Shown: in pieces, positions 48,238-56,655 of the stretch | Layout of the letters: every line of letters begins with the position of its first letter | Numbering within the stretch: the first letter of the stretch is position 1 | Notes under the pieces: model-generated | The model's database searches: none | What the model saw: only the letters and a program-made list of their open reading frames with translations | Told to the model about the DNA's origin: nothing | Made by a program: the position numbers and the translations under genes | Source of the DNA: Accumulibacter jenkinsii | GTDB lineage: Bacteria > Pseudomonadota > Gammaproteobacteria > Burkholderiales > Rhodocyclaceae | Reading direction: 5' to 3' | DNA: 64,000 bases | Assembly: GCA_036625225.1 (NCBI GenBank) | Contig: JAZKUF010000002.1 | Coordinates: 124,001 to 188,000 of the forward strand

Positions 48238-48253
48238 AGCAATTGACATGCCA
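48238..48253 (-). promoter_or_regulatory. Sigma54-type promoter before nasT
   Basis: Minus strand TGGCATG-TCAA-TTGCT, one base from the -24/-12 consensus. The implied start lies only one or two bases before the annotated nasT ATG, so the message would be leaderless or the true start codon lies further in. Confidence 0.6.
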
Positions 48254-48384
48254 ACAAGAATCACCGGGGGTCATGGCGGGCGAAGGTTTTGGCGTATCTG
48301 CAGTTAAGAAGGCCCCGGGGTCATTCCGGTCGGCCGGGTGATTCCGATTGCGGAAGATGCAGCGGGCGTTGTCTCGATGATCCA

Positions 48385-48532
48385 GAAAACCTCTGCTAGC
48401 GGGAGAAAATCCCGTTCATGCTTCGACAGGCTCAGCACGAACGGGATTTTTTCGTTTCACCCAATGGGTGAGCTTCCGTTCGCCTTGAGCAGCCCGCGCA
48501 GCGGGCGTGTCGAAGGGCTCTCGGGTCATCAA
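48385..48532 (+). repeat. Large REP/MITE-like repeat, left copy of an inverted pair
   Basis: 148 bp, repeated in inverted orientation at 58033-58179 with about ten differences. It contains internal palindromes: ATCCCGTTC ... GAACGGGAT around CTTCGACAGGCTCAGCAC, CACCCAATGGGTG, and GCCCGCGCAGCGGGC. It encodes nothing. The surrounding gap 48227-48737 has no gene. The two copies bound the NACHT/caspase cassette. Confidence 0.93.
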
Positions 48533-48737
48533 GCGACGCTTCCAGGATGATTGCTCCACGAACCACCCCGCCGGACCTCTCCAGACCACCTGACCCGATG
48601 CCGCCAACCGGCAAGACGGAGAATGGCAAAATTCGCGCGGCGTGCGGCGCGCGGCGTAGCGGGGGAAGTCTCCCCCGCACCCCCTCCAGAGTCGGAGATC
48701 CCGGAGTGACAGAGGTCAGAGGGAGCAGAGGACAGAG

Positions 48738-51554
48738 TCAGCGAACAGGGGAAGAACGCAACACCACCCGAAAACCGAGATAGTCATACCGACCGCCCGG
48801 GAGAGACCAGAGGCGGGAGGCGCAGCGGGCGAAGCCTCGATGAAAGATCCACGAGCCGCCCCGCACGACCCGCAAGATGTCGTCCGGCGCAGCGAGGTCT
48901 TCGCGTTGCAGGTCCCTGGCATCGTAGGGATAGACGAAATCGGGCTTTTCCCAGTCGCTCCCCCAGAGGCTGCGCGTCCATTCCCAGACGTTGCCGGCCA
49001 GATCCTCGCAGCCGTACGGGCTGCATCCCAACTCGAAGCAGCCCGGCGTACTCGTCTCACCGATGCCGTTCTCGGCATTACTTTTTCCGGCATCCCGTTC
49101 GCCACCCCACGGCCAGGCGCGCTGCGGTTCCGGGTTGTTCTGCAGTGGCGATGCGTCAATGGTGAAGCCATCCTGCAGGGTCCGGTACTGCGCTGCCTGC
49201 GGGATCTGCACGCCACCGCGCGCGGCCTTCTCCCACTCGGCTTCCGACGGCAGGCCGACAGACCAGCCGGACGGCAATGCGTCGCGCCAGCGCTCGCTCA
49301 GCCAGTCGCAAAAGGCGCAGGCATCGTGCCAGCTCACCTCGACCACCGGCCGGTTCGGCGGGTAGCGCAGGGCGTCTGGATCATGCGCGCGACAGGCACT
49401 CGCGGCGACGAATTGCGCGAACTGCGCGACGGTGACCGGCGCCACGGCGATCCAGTAGTCATCCCTCAGCGTCTCGTTGCGGTGCAGTGGCGCGTGGGTA
49501 ACACCCTCGTCGCCCATCCAGAACGGCCCGCGCGGCACCAAGGCGAAGCGCATCTGGTCGACGTCGAGCAGGTGCTGCCGGGTCTCGCCGAGCGCCGCGA
49601 GCAGGTCGCCGGCGAGCGCGCGTTCGCGGCCCGGCAGGGTGGTGCTGCGCAGCAGCCGAAGTTGCCAGTCGCGGACCCGCAGGCGCTTGCGCTCGTGCCG
49701 CTCCTGCAGGTCGGGATCGGCCGCGGCGAGGCCGGTCTCGTGCAGCACCTGCCCGGCCAGCAGGGCGCCCCACTGGCTGCCACTGTCCGCTTCGGGCGCG
49801 CTTGCCGCCGGATCGGGACCGTGGGTGCACAAGGCGTCGACCAGTTCCCAGATCGAACCCGGCGCGTTGCGAAAACCCGCTGCGCTCAGCAGCGTGACCT
49901 CGCGCCAGCGGTTGGGGTCGGCCTTCGCGAGGCAGCTCAGCGTGTCAGGGAACTTGAATCTGGCCAGGTGGCAGGCGGCGAGGTACTCCTGGAAGGAACG
50001 GTGCGGGAACTGGTAGAGGCCTTCGCCGTGCGCGGTGAGCAGCCCCGTGCGGTCGCGCAGGTGGTCTTCGAGCCGCACCGGCCGGACGTCTGGCCGGTCG
50101 CGCGACGCGGCGAGCAGGGCCGCGATCAGATCACCCTGCCGGATGTCGGCGGTGCCCAGCAGCGTCGGTTGCTGGAGGTGAGCCTCGTAGGCGAGCTTGT
50201 CGAGTTCGCGCCGGATGTTCTCGCGGCTGGCGTTCAGCCACTCGTTGAGGCTGGGTTGCTCGACGCCGATCGGCTGGCCGCTGGCGTCACGCTGCAGTTT
50301 GAGGCCTTCCCATTCGTCGAGCAGCATGGCCACCGACTGGCGGTACAGCTCCTCGCGGTTTTCCGGCAGCGAGCCACCGCCCCGGGTCTGCAGCCGCGCC
50401 ATCAGGGTCAGCAGCAGCGGTCGCGCGGCGAGCTCGCGCAGTTCGGGGCGAATGGTCGCGCGCTTCAGCATCGCCGCGCCGGCCGCGGCCTGCGCCTCGC
50501 TGATGCGGAAGAGGTCGTGCGCCATGTGCTGATACCAGCCGTCGATGAAACGCTCGACCTGACCGCGGGTGAAGGGCAGCAGCTCGCGCTCGGCGAAGCC
50601 GTCGAGCTTCCAGTCCTGGCGCTGGTAGGCGTAGGTGCGGCTGGTCACCAGGAAGCGGCATCTGGCGTGGGTGGCGGCGAACTCCTGCACCGCTGACTTG
50701 ACCTGCTCGCGCCGCTGCAGGGCGTCGGGAACTTCGTCGAGCCCGTCGAGCAGGATCAGCCCGCCCTGCCCGAGCAGTTCAGCCGACAGGTGGTCGGCGT
50801 AACGCGGCAGCGACGCGGGCAGTTGCCCGACGATGAAGGTCCACAGATCGTTGGCGCCTGCCGGGGTGCCGGGCGGTGGCAGGCTGGCGGCGAAGTCGCG
50901 CAAGACCACGCGCACCGGCAGCGGCGCGCCGTGCCTCCAGCGCTGCGGCTTTGGCTTCGGCTGCGGCTTCTCGGTCGGTGCGCCCTCTTCCGGCGGGATC
51001 GGATGGCGCAGCAGTTTCAGGTTGGCACCGGGTTCACGCAGGATCTCGCCGGCCAGGCACAGCGCGACGAAGTTGAGGAAGGTCGTCTTGCCGCTCCCCG
51101 GCCCGCCCATCAGCACCAGATGTCGCTCCCGGTCGAGCGCTTCGAGCGCCGAGAGCCGCTCCAGGCGCTCGACTTCACCCGGCTGGCCCGTGCCGGGCTG
51201 GCGGAGGCTGCCGCCGGCCGCCGGATGCAGGCGCTTTTCGTCGCGCCCCTCGGTGAGCAGCGCGGTGTATACCGAAGCCAGCTGGACCGGCTTGCCGCTG
51301 TCGCTGACGAACAGCGGCAGACGGTTGGCCTGCATGCTGAGCCACGCGAGATAACCCTGGCGGAGGTCGCCGGCGCTGGCCCCCGGCTGTGCGGCCTGTT
51401 GCAGCGTGATCTGGTAGCTGTCGCCGCCGACGTAACTGGCCCCCTTGCCCAGCGCCACGGCATCATTGCCCTGGGCGACGGCGCCGTCGCCCTCGACCGA
51501 GGCTCTGGCCCGGTTGCGCGGTTTTTTCGGAGGGGATGATTCTTCGCGGGTCAT
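48738..51554 (-). CDS. NACHT NTPase with C-terminal FGE/C-type-lectin-fold sensor domain
   Basis: 938 residues from ATG 51554 (MTREESSPPKKPRN). Residues 21-46 form a Gly/Ala repeat (GDGAVAQGNDAVALGKG); a helical segment precedes the NACHT domain. Walker A GGPGSGKTT is at 150-158 and Walker B LILLDGLDE at 266-274, followed by helical repeats (YQFPHRSFQEYLAACHLA). From ~665 an FGE/SUMF1-like domain (GPFWMGDEG, LPSEAEWEKAARGG, GNVWEW at 854-859, RGGSW at 898-902, LGFRVVLR). The plan is that of bacterial NLR-like STAND sensors: a ligand-binding C-terminus controls an NTPase switch. It has no effector domain of its own; the divergent caspase gene is the likely partner. Confidence 0.9.
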   Translation of the reverse strand: MTREESSPPKKPRNRARASVEGDGAVAQGNDAVALGKGASYVGGDSYQITLQQAAQPGASAGDLRQGYLAWLSMQANRLPLFVSDSGKPVQLASVYTALLTEGRDEKRLHPAAGGSLRQPGTGQPGEVERLERLSALEALDRERHLVLMGGPGSGKTTFLNFVALCLAGEILREPGANLKLLRHPIPPEEGAPTEKPQPKPKPQRWRHGAPLPVRVVLRDFAASLPPPGTPAGANDLWTFIVGQLPASLPRYADHLSAELLGQGGLILLDGLDEVPDALQRREQVKSAVQEFAATHARCRFLVTSRTYAYQRQDWKLDGFAERELLPFTRGQVERFIDGWYQHMAHDLFRISEAQAAAGAAMLKRATIRPELRELAARPLLLTLMARLQTRGGGSLPENREELYRQSVAMLLDEWEGLKLQRDASGQPIGVEQPSLNEWLNASRENIRRELDKLAYEAHLQQPTLLGTADIRQGDLIAALLAASRDRPDVRPVRLEDHLRDRTGLLTAHGEGLYQFPHRSFQEYLAACHLARFKFPDTLSCLAKADPNRWREVTLLSAAGFRNAPGSIWELVDALCTHGPDPAASAPEADSGSQWGALLAGQVLHETGLAAADPDLQERHERKRLRVRDWQLRLLRSTTLPGRERALAGDLLAALGETRQHLLDVDQMRFALVPRGPFWMGDEGVTHAPLHRNETLRDDYWIAVAPVTVAQFAQFVAASACRAHDPDALRYPPNRPVVEVSWHDACAFCDWLSERWRDALPSGWSVGLPSEAEWEKAARGGVQIPQAAQYRTLQDGFTIDASPLQNNPEPQRAWPWGGERDAGKSNAENGIGETSTPGCFELGCSPYGCEDLAGNVWEWTRSLWGSDWEKPDFVYPYDARDLQREDLAAPDDILRVVRGGSWIFHRGFARCASRLWSLPGGRYDYLGFRVVLRSSPVR

Positions 51555-51674
51555 GGCGGTTCCGTTCGCGAGGGTCTGGATTGAGCGTAGCATTGGAGAA
51601 TGCCTGCTGACATTGTGGGATGTCAATGGCTGCCGGTTTCGGCGCAGGGGTTTCGCCAGACAGGGGGATGAGAG
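51555..51674. promoter_or_regulatory. Divergent control region between NACHT-FGE and caspase genes
   Basis: 120 bp shared by two head-to-head genes. It contains an imperfect palindrome GACATTGTGGGATGTC (51609-51624) but no clear -35/-10 pair. A GGGGGA ribosome site is present eight bases before the caspase ATG. Confidence 0.4.
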
Positions 51675-52679
51675 ATGAGCCATCGCTTCGAGAATGCCTA
51701 TGCCTTGCTGATCGCCGTCGATCAGAACCTGGAAGCCAGCGCGGCGCTGCCCGCAGTCGCCGCCGACGCGCGTGCCCTGCGCGACGTGCTGGTGCACCCG
51801 CAGCGCTGCGCCTATGCGCCCGAGCATGTGCGCCTGCTGACCGGCGCAGACAGTACTCGGCAAGGCATCCTGGACGGGCTGGACTGGCTGGCCGAACGGC
51901 TCGCTGCCGCCGCCGATGATGCGACAGCGATCGTCTACTTCAGCGGTCACGGCCACGTCGAAGATGGCGAGCATTTCCTGCTTCCCTACGATCTCAAGCT
52001 GCGACGCGTTGGCAGCAGCGCGCTCGCCGCGGTGGCCTTTGCCGCCGATGTCAAGGCGCTGGCGGCGCGTCGTCTGCTGGTGGTGCTCGACTGCTGCCAC
52101 GCGGCCGGGATGGCGGTCAAGGGCGCAACCGATACGCTGCCGATCAGCAGCGACGCCGTGCCGCTGTCGCTCTTCATGCCCGCCGCGAAATCGCCGGGCG
52201 GCGCCCTGGCCGCAGGCGCGGGCCGCGCCGTGCTGAGTTCGTGTCAGGCCACGGAACGTTCGTACCTCCGCGCCGACGGCCGCATGAGCCTCTTCACCTA
52301 TCACCTGATCGAGGCGCTGACCGGCCACGCCCAGCCGCAGGGCGGCGCCGGGCAAGTGCTGGTCTCCGACCTGATCTCCCACGTCTACCGGTGGGTGCCG
52401 GAAAGCGCGCAGGCGCAGCACGGGGCACGACAAACCCCGGATTACCAGCTCGCCGGCAACTTCCCGGTGGCGCTGCTGCTCGGCGGCGACGGGCTGGGCA
52501 AGGGTCAGGCGGCGCCGGATCCGCTGCGGCCGCTACCGTCAGCAAAGATCTCCTACAAGGCCAAGCTGCGCGGCGCTGGCGCCATTGCCCAGCCGAAGTT
52601 TAACAAGCCTGAAAAAGCATCTTCCTTAATCAACCGCTTGCGGTCTAAAAAAAGCTCGAGTGGCACTACACGCCGGTGA
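51675..52679 (+). CDS. Caspase-like cysteine protease (peptidase C14), 3' end altered by IS insertion
   Basis: 334 residues; caspase p20-type fold. Catalytic His92 lies in YFSGHGHV and Cys141 in LDCCHAAG. ALLIAVDQ, AAVAADARALRDVL and the late ISHVYRWVPESA segment are typical. About residues 319-321 onward (KASSLINR) the original sequence runs into an inserted element, and the present ending LRSKKSSSGTTRR is derived from it. Without the element the frame would end LGARCPGKDRNMPGRC, its stop overlapping the CHAT gene start by 7 bp. The catalytic domain is complete, so activity may persist. Likely effector of the adjacent NACHT sensor. Confidence 0.92.
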   Translation: MSHRFENAYALLIAVDQNLEASAALPAVAADARALRDVLVHPQRCAYAPEHVRLLTGADSTRQGILDGLDWLAERLAAAADDATAIVYFSGHGHVEDGEHFLLPYDLKLRRVGSSALAAVAFAADVKALAARRLLVVLDCCHAAGMAVKGATDTLPISSDAVPLSLFMPAAKSPGGALAAGAGRAVLSSCQATERSYLRADGRMSLFTYHLIEALTGHAQPQGGAGQVLVSDLISHVYRWVPESAQAQHGARQTPDYQLAGNFPVALLLGGDGLGKGQAAPDPLRPLPSAKISYKAKLRGAGAIAQPKFNKPEKASSLINRLRSKKSSSGTTRR

Positions 52680-54640
52680 TTTGGATTCAGATGATCAGTT
52701 TTCTGGTTCCTCCTGGTGCGCAGTTGAGCCCCAGCGCCTGGTAGATCGCCATCAGCTCGGGCTCGGCGACGGTCGCTTTGCGCACATGCAAGGAGCGCCC
52801 GTCACGCTGGGTAAAGGTCGCCGTGACCCGGCGCTGTACCGAGAGGATGTCGCGCAGGGTGGCCCAACTGTCGGTTATTCCCGCCGCCTTGAGCTTGACC
52901 CGCAGGAACTGGACGCACTGATAGGCGAGCACGGTAATGAAGAGATGCCCGTCGGCGCGCACTTCGTTGGTGTGATAGACGGGCCGCAGGCCAAGCTCGC
53001 TCTTCAGGCTGCGAAAAACGCTCTCCAGGTCGGTGAGCATCGTATAGGTGCGCCAGAGGCGTTCTTCATCCCAGGTCAGTTCGTTGGTGCGCAGGCAATA
53101 GACGCCGGGATGGGTGGCCATCGTGCCGGCGACCAGCTCCTTCTGCCAGGTGATCGCGCTCACCTTCTTGCCCTCGTCGCTGATGAACTGGACTTGATAG
53201 TGTTGGCTGGCGCCGCGGCTCTTCTGTTTGAGTCGGCCCAGACGTTCGAGCAGTTTGTCGTGGCGTTTCTCGCTCTGCGGCTTTTGCAGACCCTCGCTCA
53301 GCTCCTGCAATCCCGCTTCAAACCGCTGGCAGGCCTGCGCGAGCATCGCTTCTTCCTTGAGTTGCCGACTCGGTGAGTGGCAATACAGGCAGATTTCCTT
53401 GCCGTCCGGGCTGGGTTCCTTCTGCAGATGGAGCGGCTCCTCGCTGGCAGTCTCAATGGTCACCGCGCGGCTCTGGTCGAACTGGCGCTTGCCGCCGCGG
53501 CGAACCACCAGATAGCGATAGCCGTGTTCGGCCAGCCAGCTCACATTGGCCTCGGTGGCAATACCGGCGTCCATCACCACCAGCGCGCCCGCCGGAGTGC
53601 CGAGCCCGGCCAGCATGGCAGAGAGCGTGCCGGGTTCCGAGACGTTGCCGGCAAAGGTCTGTGAGCGCCTGACGAAGCCACTGCCGTCGAGCACCAGACC
53701 AAGCGTCACCAGCGGGCAGTCACTGCGTCTCTCCTTCGAACGCCCCCGCCGGGCCTTGGCATTGCCGCTGGCTTCGCCTTCGAAATAGGTGTTGCTCAGG
53801 TCGTACAGCGTGACCGTCTCTGGCAGATCAAAGAGCGTCTGGACAGAGCCAAAGAGCCGCGCTTCGATCGCTTCACGATGCTTCATCAGAACATCCGAGG
53901 CACGGTACAAACCCATGTGAGAGATCGACAGGAAGTCGAAGTCGAGCAATTCGCCCAAGGCGCTATGGTGTTGCAGCCAGTTCCAGGTTGCCCGTTCCGA
54001 CCCCGGCTGGCCCATTCTGCCGATCAGGCTACCGATGATCGAGGCTTGCACGATGCCATTGACGCCCAGATCCTTCAGCGTTTCAAGGAGCCCCAGTTCG
54101 CTCAGCGCATGCAGGCCGACCTGCTCCACCCCCACCGAGCGGGGCTGGGTCATCCGCAGCGAGTCCACATCGACTTCCTGGAAGTCTAGCGGCGGGCACG
54201 GTTTGCTGGCTGGCCCGGCGTCCCCCTCACTGGGCTGCCCCGCCGCAGACGCCAGGGTTGGCGCCTGCGCCACCAGTTGCGCAAAGTAGCGCTGCGCCGC
54301 CCGCTCGATGGCCTCCGGGCAGGGCAAGGGCAGGAGCAGCCCCTGAGGATTGAGCAACTGCTCGATGCGGCTACTCAACAGCGGCCAGTCTTCCTGCTTG
54401 ATCGGGAAGTGCCGCCCCAGGTTCAGTACCGTGATCTGACGGACCTTGCCCCCGATACGCTGCGTGCGCACCAGTCGATAGGTGAAGTAGCCCTCACCCG
54501 TGGCTTTGTTGTTCGTTCTCGTTTGGCGTATAAACATCCACACGAGCGTACAACAAAAACAAGGGGTTTGGCCGCCTCAGCCAAACTATTATGGCACCAC
54601 AAAACGTTTTGGAAAATCTACCAACAATAAAATCAACCGC
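52638..54640 (-). mobile_element. IS1634-family insertion sequence
   Basis: About 2.0 kb with one transposase gene. A 10-bp direct repeat AATCAACCGC stands on both sides (52628-52637 and 54631-54640) and may be the target duplication; I count the second copy in the range. Removing 52638-54640 restores the caspase reading frame and its junction with the CHAT gene. Terminal inverted repeats are weak by eye (TTGCGGTCTA against TTGTTGGTAGA), so the exact ends are uncertain. Confidence 0.75.
52687..54543 (-). CDS. IS1634-family transposase (DDE, IS4 superfamily)
   Basis: 618 residues. N-terminal part YFTYRLVRTQRIGGKVRQITVLNLG and the DDE core: TVTLYDLSNTYFEGEA, LVTLGLVLDGSGFVRRSQTF, ALVVMDAGIATEANVSWLAEHGYRYLVV (in parts), and LRTNELTWDEERLWRTYTMLTDLESVFR-type C-terminal region with the YREMKTNL-like Glu. 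Complete and apparently functional: no frameshift or stop. Read against the direction of the caspase-CHAT operon, so it may be polar on the genes downstream. Confidence 0.93.
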   Translation of the reverse strand: MWMFIRQTRTNNKATGEGYFTYRLVRTQRIGGKVRQITVLNLGRHFPIKQEDWPLLSSRIEQLLNPQGLLLPLPCPEAIERAAQRYFAQLVAQAPTLASAAGQPSEGDAGPASKPCPPLDFQEVDVDSLRMTQPRSVGVEQVGLHALSELGLLETLKDLGVNGIVQASIIGSLIGRMGQPGSERATWNWLQHHSALGELLDFDFLSISHMGLYRASDVLMKHREAIEARLFGSVQTLFDLPETVTLYDLSNTYFEGEASGNAKARRGRSKERRSDCPLVTLGLVLDGSGFVRRSQTFAGNVSEPGTLSAMLAGLGTPAGALVVMDAGIATEANVSWLAEHGYRYLVVRRGGKRQFDQSRAVTIETASEEPLHLQKEPSPDGKEICLYCHSPSRQLKEEAMLAQACQRFEAGLQELSEGLQKPQSEKRHDKLLERLGRLKQKSRGASQHYQVQFISDEGKKVSAITWQKELVAGTMATHPGVYCLRTNELTWDEERLWRTYTMLTDLESVFRSLKSELGLRPVYHTNEVRADGHLFITVLAYQCVQFLRVKLKAAGITDSWATLRDILSVQRRVTATFTQRDGRSLHVRKATVAEPELMAIYQALGLNCAPGGTRKLII

Positions 54641-54684
54641 CTAGGCGCGCGCTGCCCGGGAAAAGACCGGAATATGCCAGGAAG

Positions 54685-56640
54685 ATGTTAAAGAGGGGCC
54701 AGGGGGATGGGGCCAGCGCTCAGGGCAAGAGAGCGGTCTTCATTGGCGGAAACAAGGTGGTGAACACCGGCAGGATGGTCAGCATCGTGAAGAACTCCGG
54801 TTTCTCGCGCGGCGAGTCTCCGGCGTACCCGTTCCGGGGCTTGAATCTCCACCTCGGCCGTGGCTTTGCGTTTCTCGATCAGGCCAGGGGCAGAGATATC
54901 TTCTCGCGGGGTATCGGCGAAGATCCTGCACCGCTACCACCGAGCGTGCGGAGAGCGACCGGGAAAGGCGATGCCTTCGTACTGCCGGAAGAGGAGCCAG
55001 CGGCAACCAGAGTGGCGGAGACCGGCGGCCAACTCGGCTTCGTCCTGGAAGGTTCGCACGCCAGGGGTCTCTCACTGCTCGCTCGCGGCAGGGCGCTGCT
55101 CACTTTCAAACAGTTCGCCGCGGGCGAAGCAGCGGGGGCAACGGTCGCCGGCGCTAAACTCGACGCGCTGCGCGAAGGCGAGCAGACGCTCATGATCAGC
55201 GTCACGCCCGAAGACGGCCTGGCGATCGACGGCCCGCATTCCGGCAGTGCGCAGTTCAGGGATGGCGAACTGCTGCAGGCGGTGCCTTTCGCGCTGCGGG
55301 CGCTGCCAGAGTCGGTCGGCGAATGCGGCGTGCATGTCGAGTTCCATCATGCCGGCGCGCGGCTGTACGAATTCCGCCTGCCGATCATCGTCCTGCCGCG
55401 CGGCCGGGCCTTGCCGGCGCTCGTTTCACCGCTCGCCATCGACCTCGATGCCCGCCAGGCGGTGCAGGCCGCCGGCGAGGTCGGGAAATTGTCGCGGCGC
55501 TTCCGGCTGAAGGCCTGCTTCGAAAACAATCAGCTGTATCTCAATTTCGACGATTACGTCGATGGCGAAATCAACTGTTCGATCGAAGGCTTCGCCTATT
55601 CGATCGACCGCGCCCGCTTCGACGCCCTGCGCGGGGAACTGGCGACGACCCTCGACGCCAATCTCTACGCGAGTTCGTCGGTGTGGGACGCCTTCGACGG
55701 TTCCGACACCACGGCGGCGGGCGTCCAGCGCCAGTTGACCCGCGTCATCGGGCAGTTCGCGCAGGCCGGCGGCGTGCTCTACCGGGCGCTGCGCGAGGAT
55801 GCGAAGTGGCGCGAGATCCTGGACTATATCGAAGCCAAAGGCGACTCCGGCACGCGCTTGACGATCATCACCCGCGAGGTATCTCTGGCCTGGGAGTTGT
55901 TGTACCCGCAGCGCTTCGATCCCGACGATGTGGAGCGCTGGCCGCTGCAACCCGGCCTGTTCTGGGGTGCGCGCTTTGCGCTGGAAACGCAGTTGCTGGG
56001 CGAAGGCGATTACGCCGCCCTGCTGAAGACCCGGCGACAGGCGAAAGGGGCAGCCAGCCTCAACCTCAACCCGACGATCACCCTCGCCGCGGATCAGCTG
56101 CAGCAGGTCCACGCCGGCCTGGCCAGCACGCTGCGGGCGGAATCCCCGGGCGTCGAAGTCAGGGTCAATGACAACGGCCAGAGCATTCGCGACGTGATGG
56201 TCAAGGCGAAGACCGGGGCGACGCTGATCTACCTCTTCTGCCACGGCAGCCCGCCGCCGTCGGCCGGCGCGCCGCGGCCGGAAAGGCTGGAGCTTGACCA
56301 GGACTGTTCGGTTTCGGTCGATCAGATCGACGACGAACGCGTTTTTCCCAATGCGCCGATCATTTTCCTCAACGCCTGCAGTGCCGGCGCCTTTTCGCCC
56401 TTGTCCTTCACCGGCTTTCTGCGCGCCTTCCGCCGGAAGAAGGCGCTCGGGCTGATCGCCCCGGGTTTTCCCGTGCCGACCTGTTTTGCCGCGCGCTTTG
56501 GCGCCGATGTCGTCGATGCCTGCTTCCACAGCCAGGGCAGCAGCCTCGCCGGTCTCTTGCAGACTTTCCGGCAGCAGCACCTGCAGCGCGGCAATCCGCT
56601 GCCGCTGCTCTATGCCGTCCAGTGTCAGGTTGATCTCTAG
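54685..56640 (+). CDS. CHAT-type protease (clan CD) with unknown N-terminal region
   Basis: 651 residues from ATG 54685, preceded by AGGA. Residues 6-30 carry a Gly/Ala motif (GQGDGASAQGKRAVFIGG) like that of the NACHT protein. Residues ~80-250 look like beta-sandwich material of no recognised family. The C-terminal ~300 residues contain a caspase-like core: His520 in LIYLFCHGSPPP and Cys565 in IFLNACSAGAF, followed by ALGLIAPGFPVPTCFAARFG. This matches CHAT peptidases. Second gene of the caspase operon; before the IS insertion its start overlapped the caspase stop. A partner or second effector of the NACHT system is inferred. Confidence 0.82.
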   Translation: MLKRGQGDGASAQGKRAVFIGGNKVVNTGRMVSIVKNSGFSRGESPAYPFRGLNLHLGRGFAFLDQARGRDIFSRGIGEDPAPLPPSVRRATGKGDAFVLPEEEPAATRVAETGGQLGFVLEGSHARGLSLLARGRALLTFKQFAAGEAAGATVAGAKLDALREGEQTLMISVTPEDGLAIDGPHSGSAQFRDGELLQAVPFALRALPESVGECGVHVEFHHAGARLYEFRLPIIVLPRGRALPALVSPLAIDLDARQAVQAAGEVGKLSRRFRLKACFENNQLYLNFDDYVDGEINCSIEGFAYSIDRARFDALRGELATTLDANLYASSSVWDAFDGSDTTAAGVQRQLTRVIGQFAQAGGVLYRALREDAKWREILDYIEAKGDSGTRLTIITREVSLAWELLYPQRFDPDDVERWPLQPGLFWGARFALETQLLGEGDYAALLKTRRQAKGAASLNLNPTITLAADQLQQVHAGLASTLRAESPGVEVRVNDNGQSIRDVMVKAKTGATLIYLFCHGSPPPSAGAPRPERLELDQDCSVSVDQIDDERVFPNAPIIFLNACSAGAFSPLSFTGFLRAFRRKKALGLIAPGFPVPTCFAARFGADVVDACFHSQGSSLAGLLQTFRQQHLQRGNPLPLLYAVQCQVDL

Positions 56641-56655
56641 GAAAGGAGTCCGCGC

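Noticed and set aside
48738..51554. Reading the FGE domain as a sulfatase-maturing enzyme
   Set aside because: No sulfatase is present, and the fusion to NACHT argues for a binding role of the fold.
51555..52433. N-terminal extension of the NACHT-FGE frame through the caspase gene
   Set aside because: It is the antisense of the caspase; the ATG at 51554 gives a sensible N-terminus.
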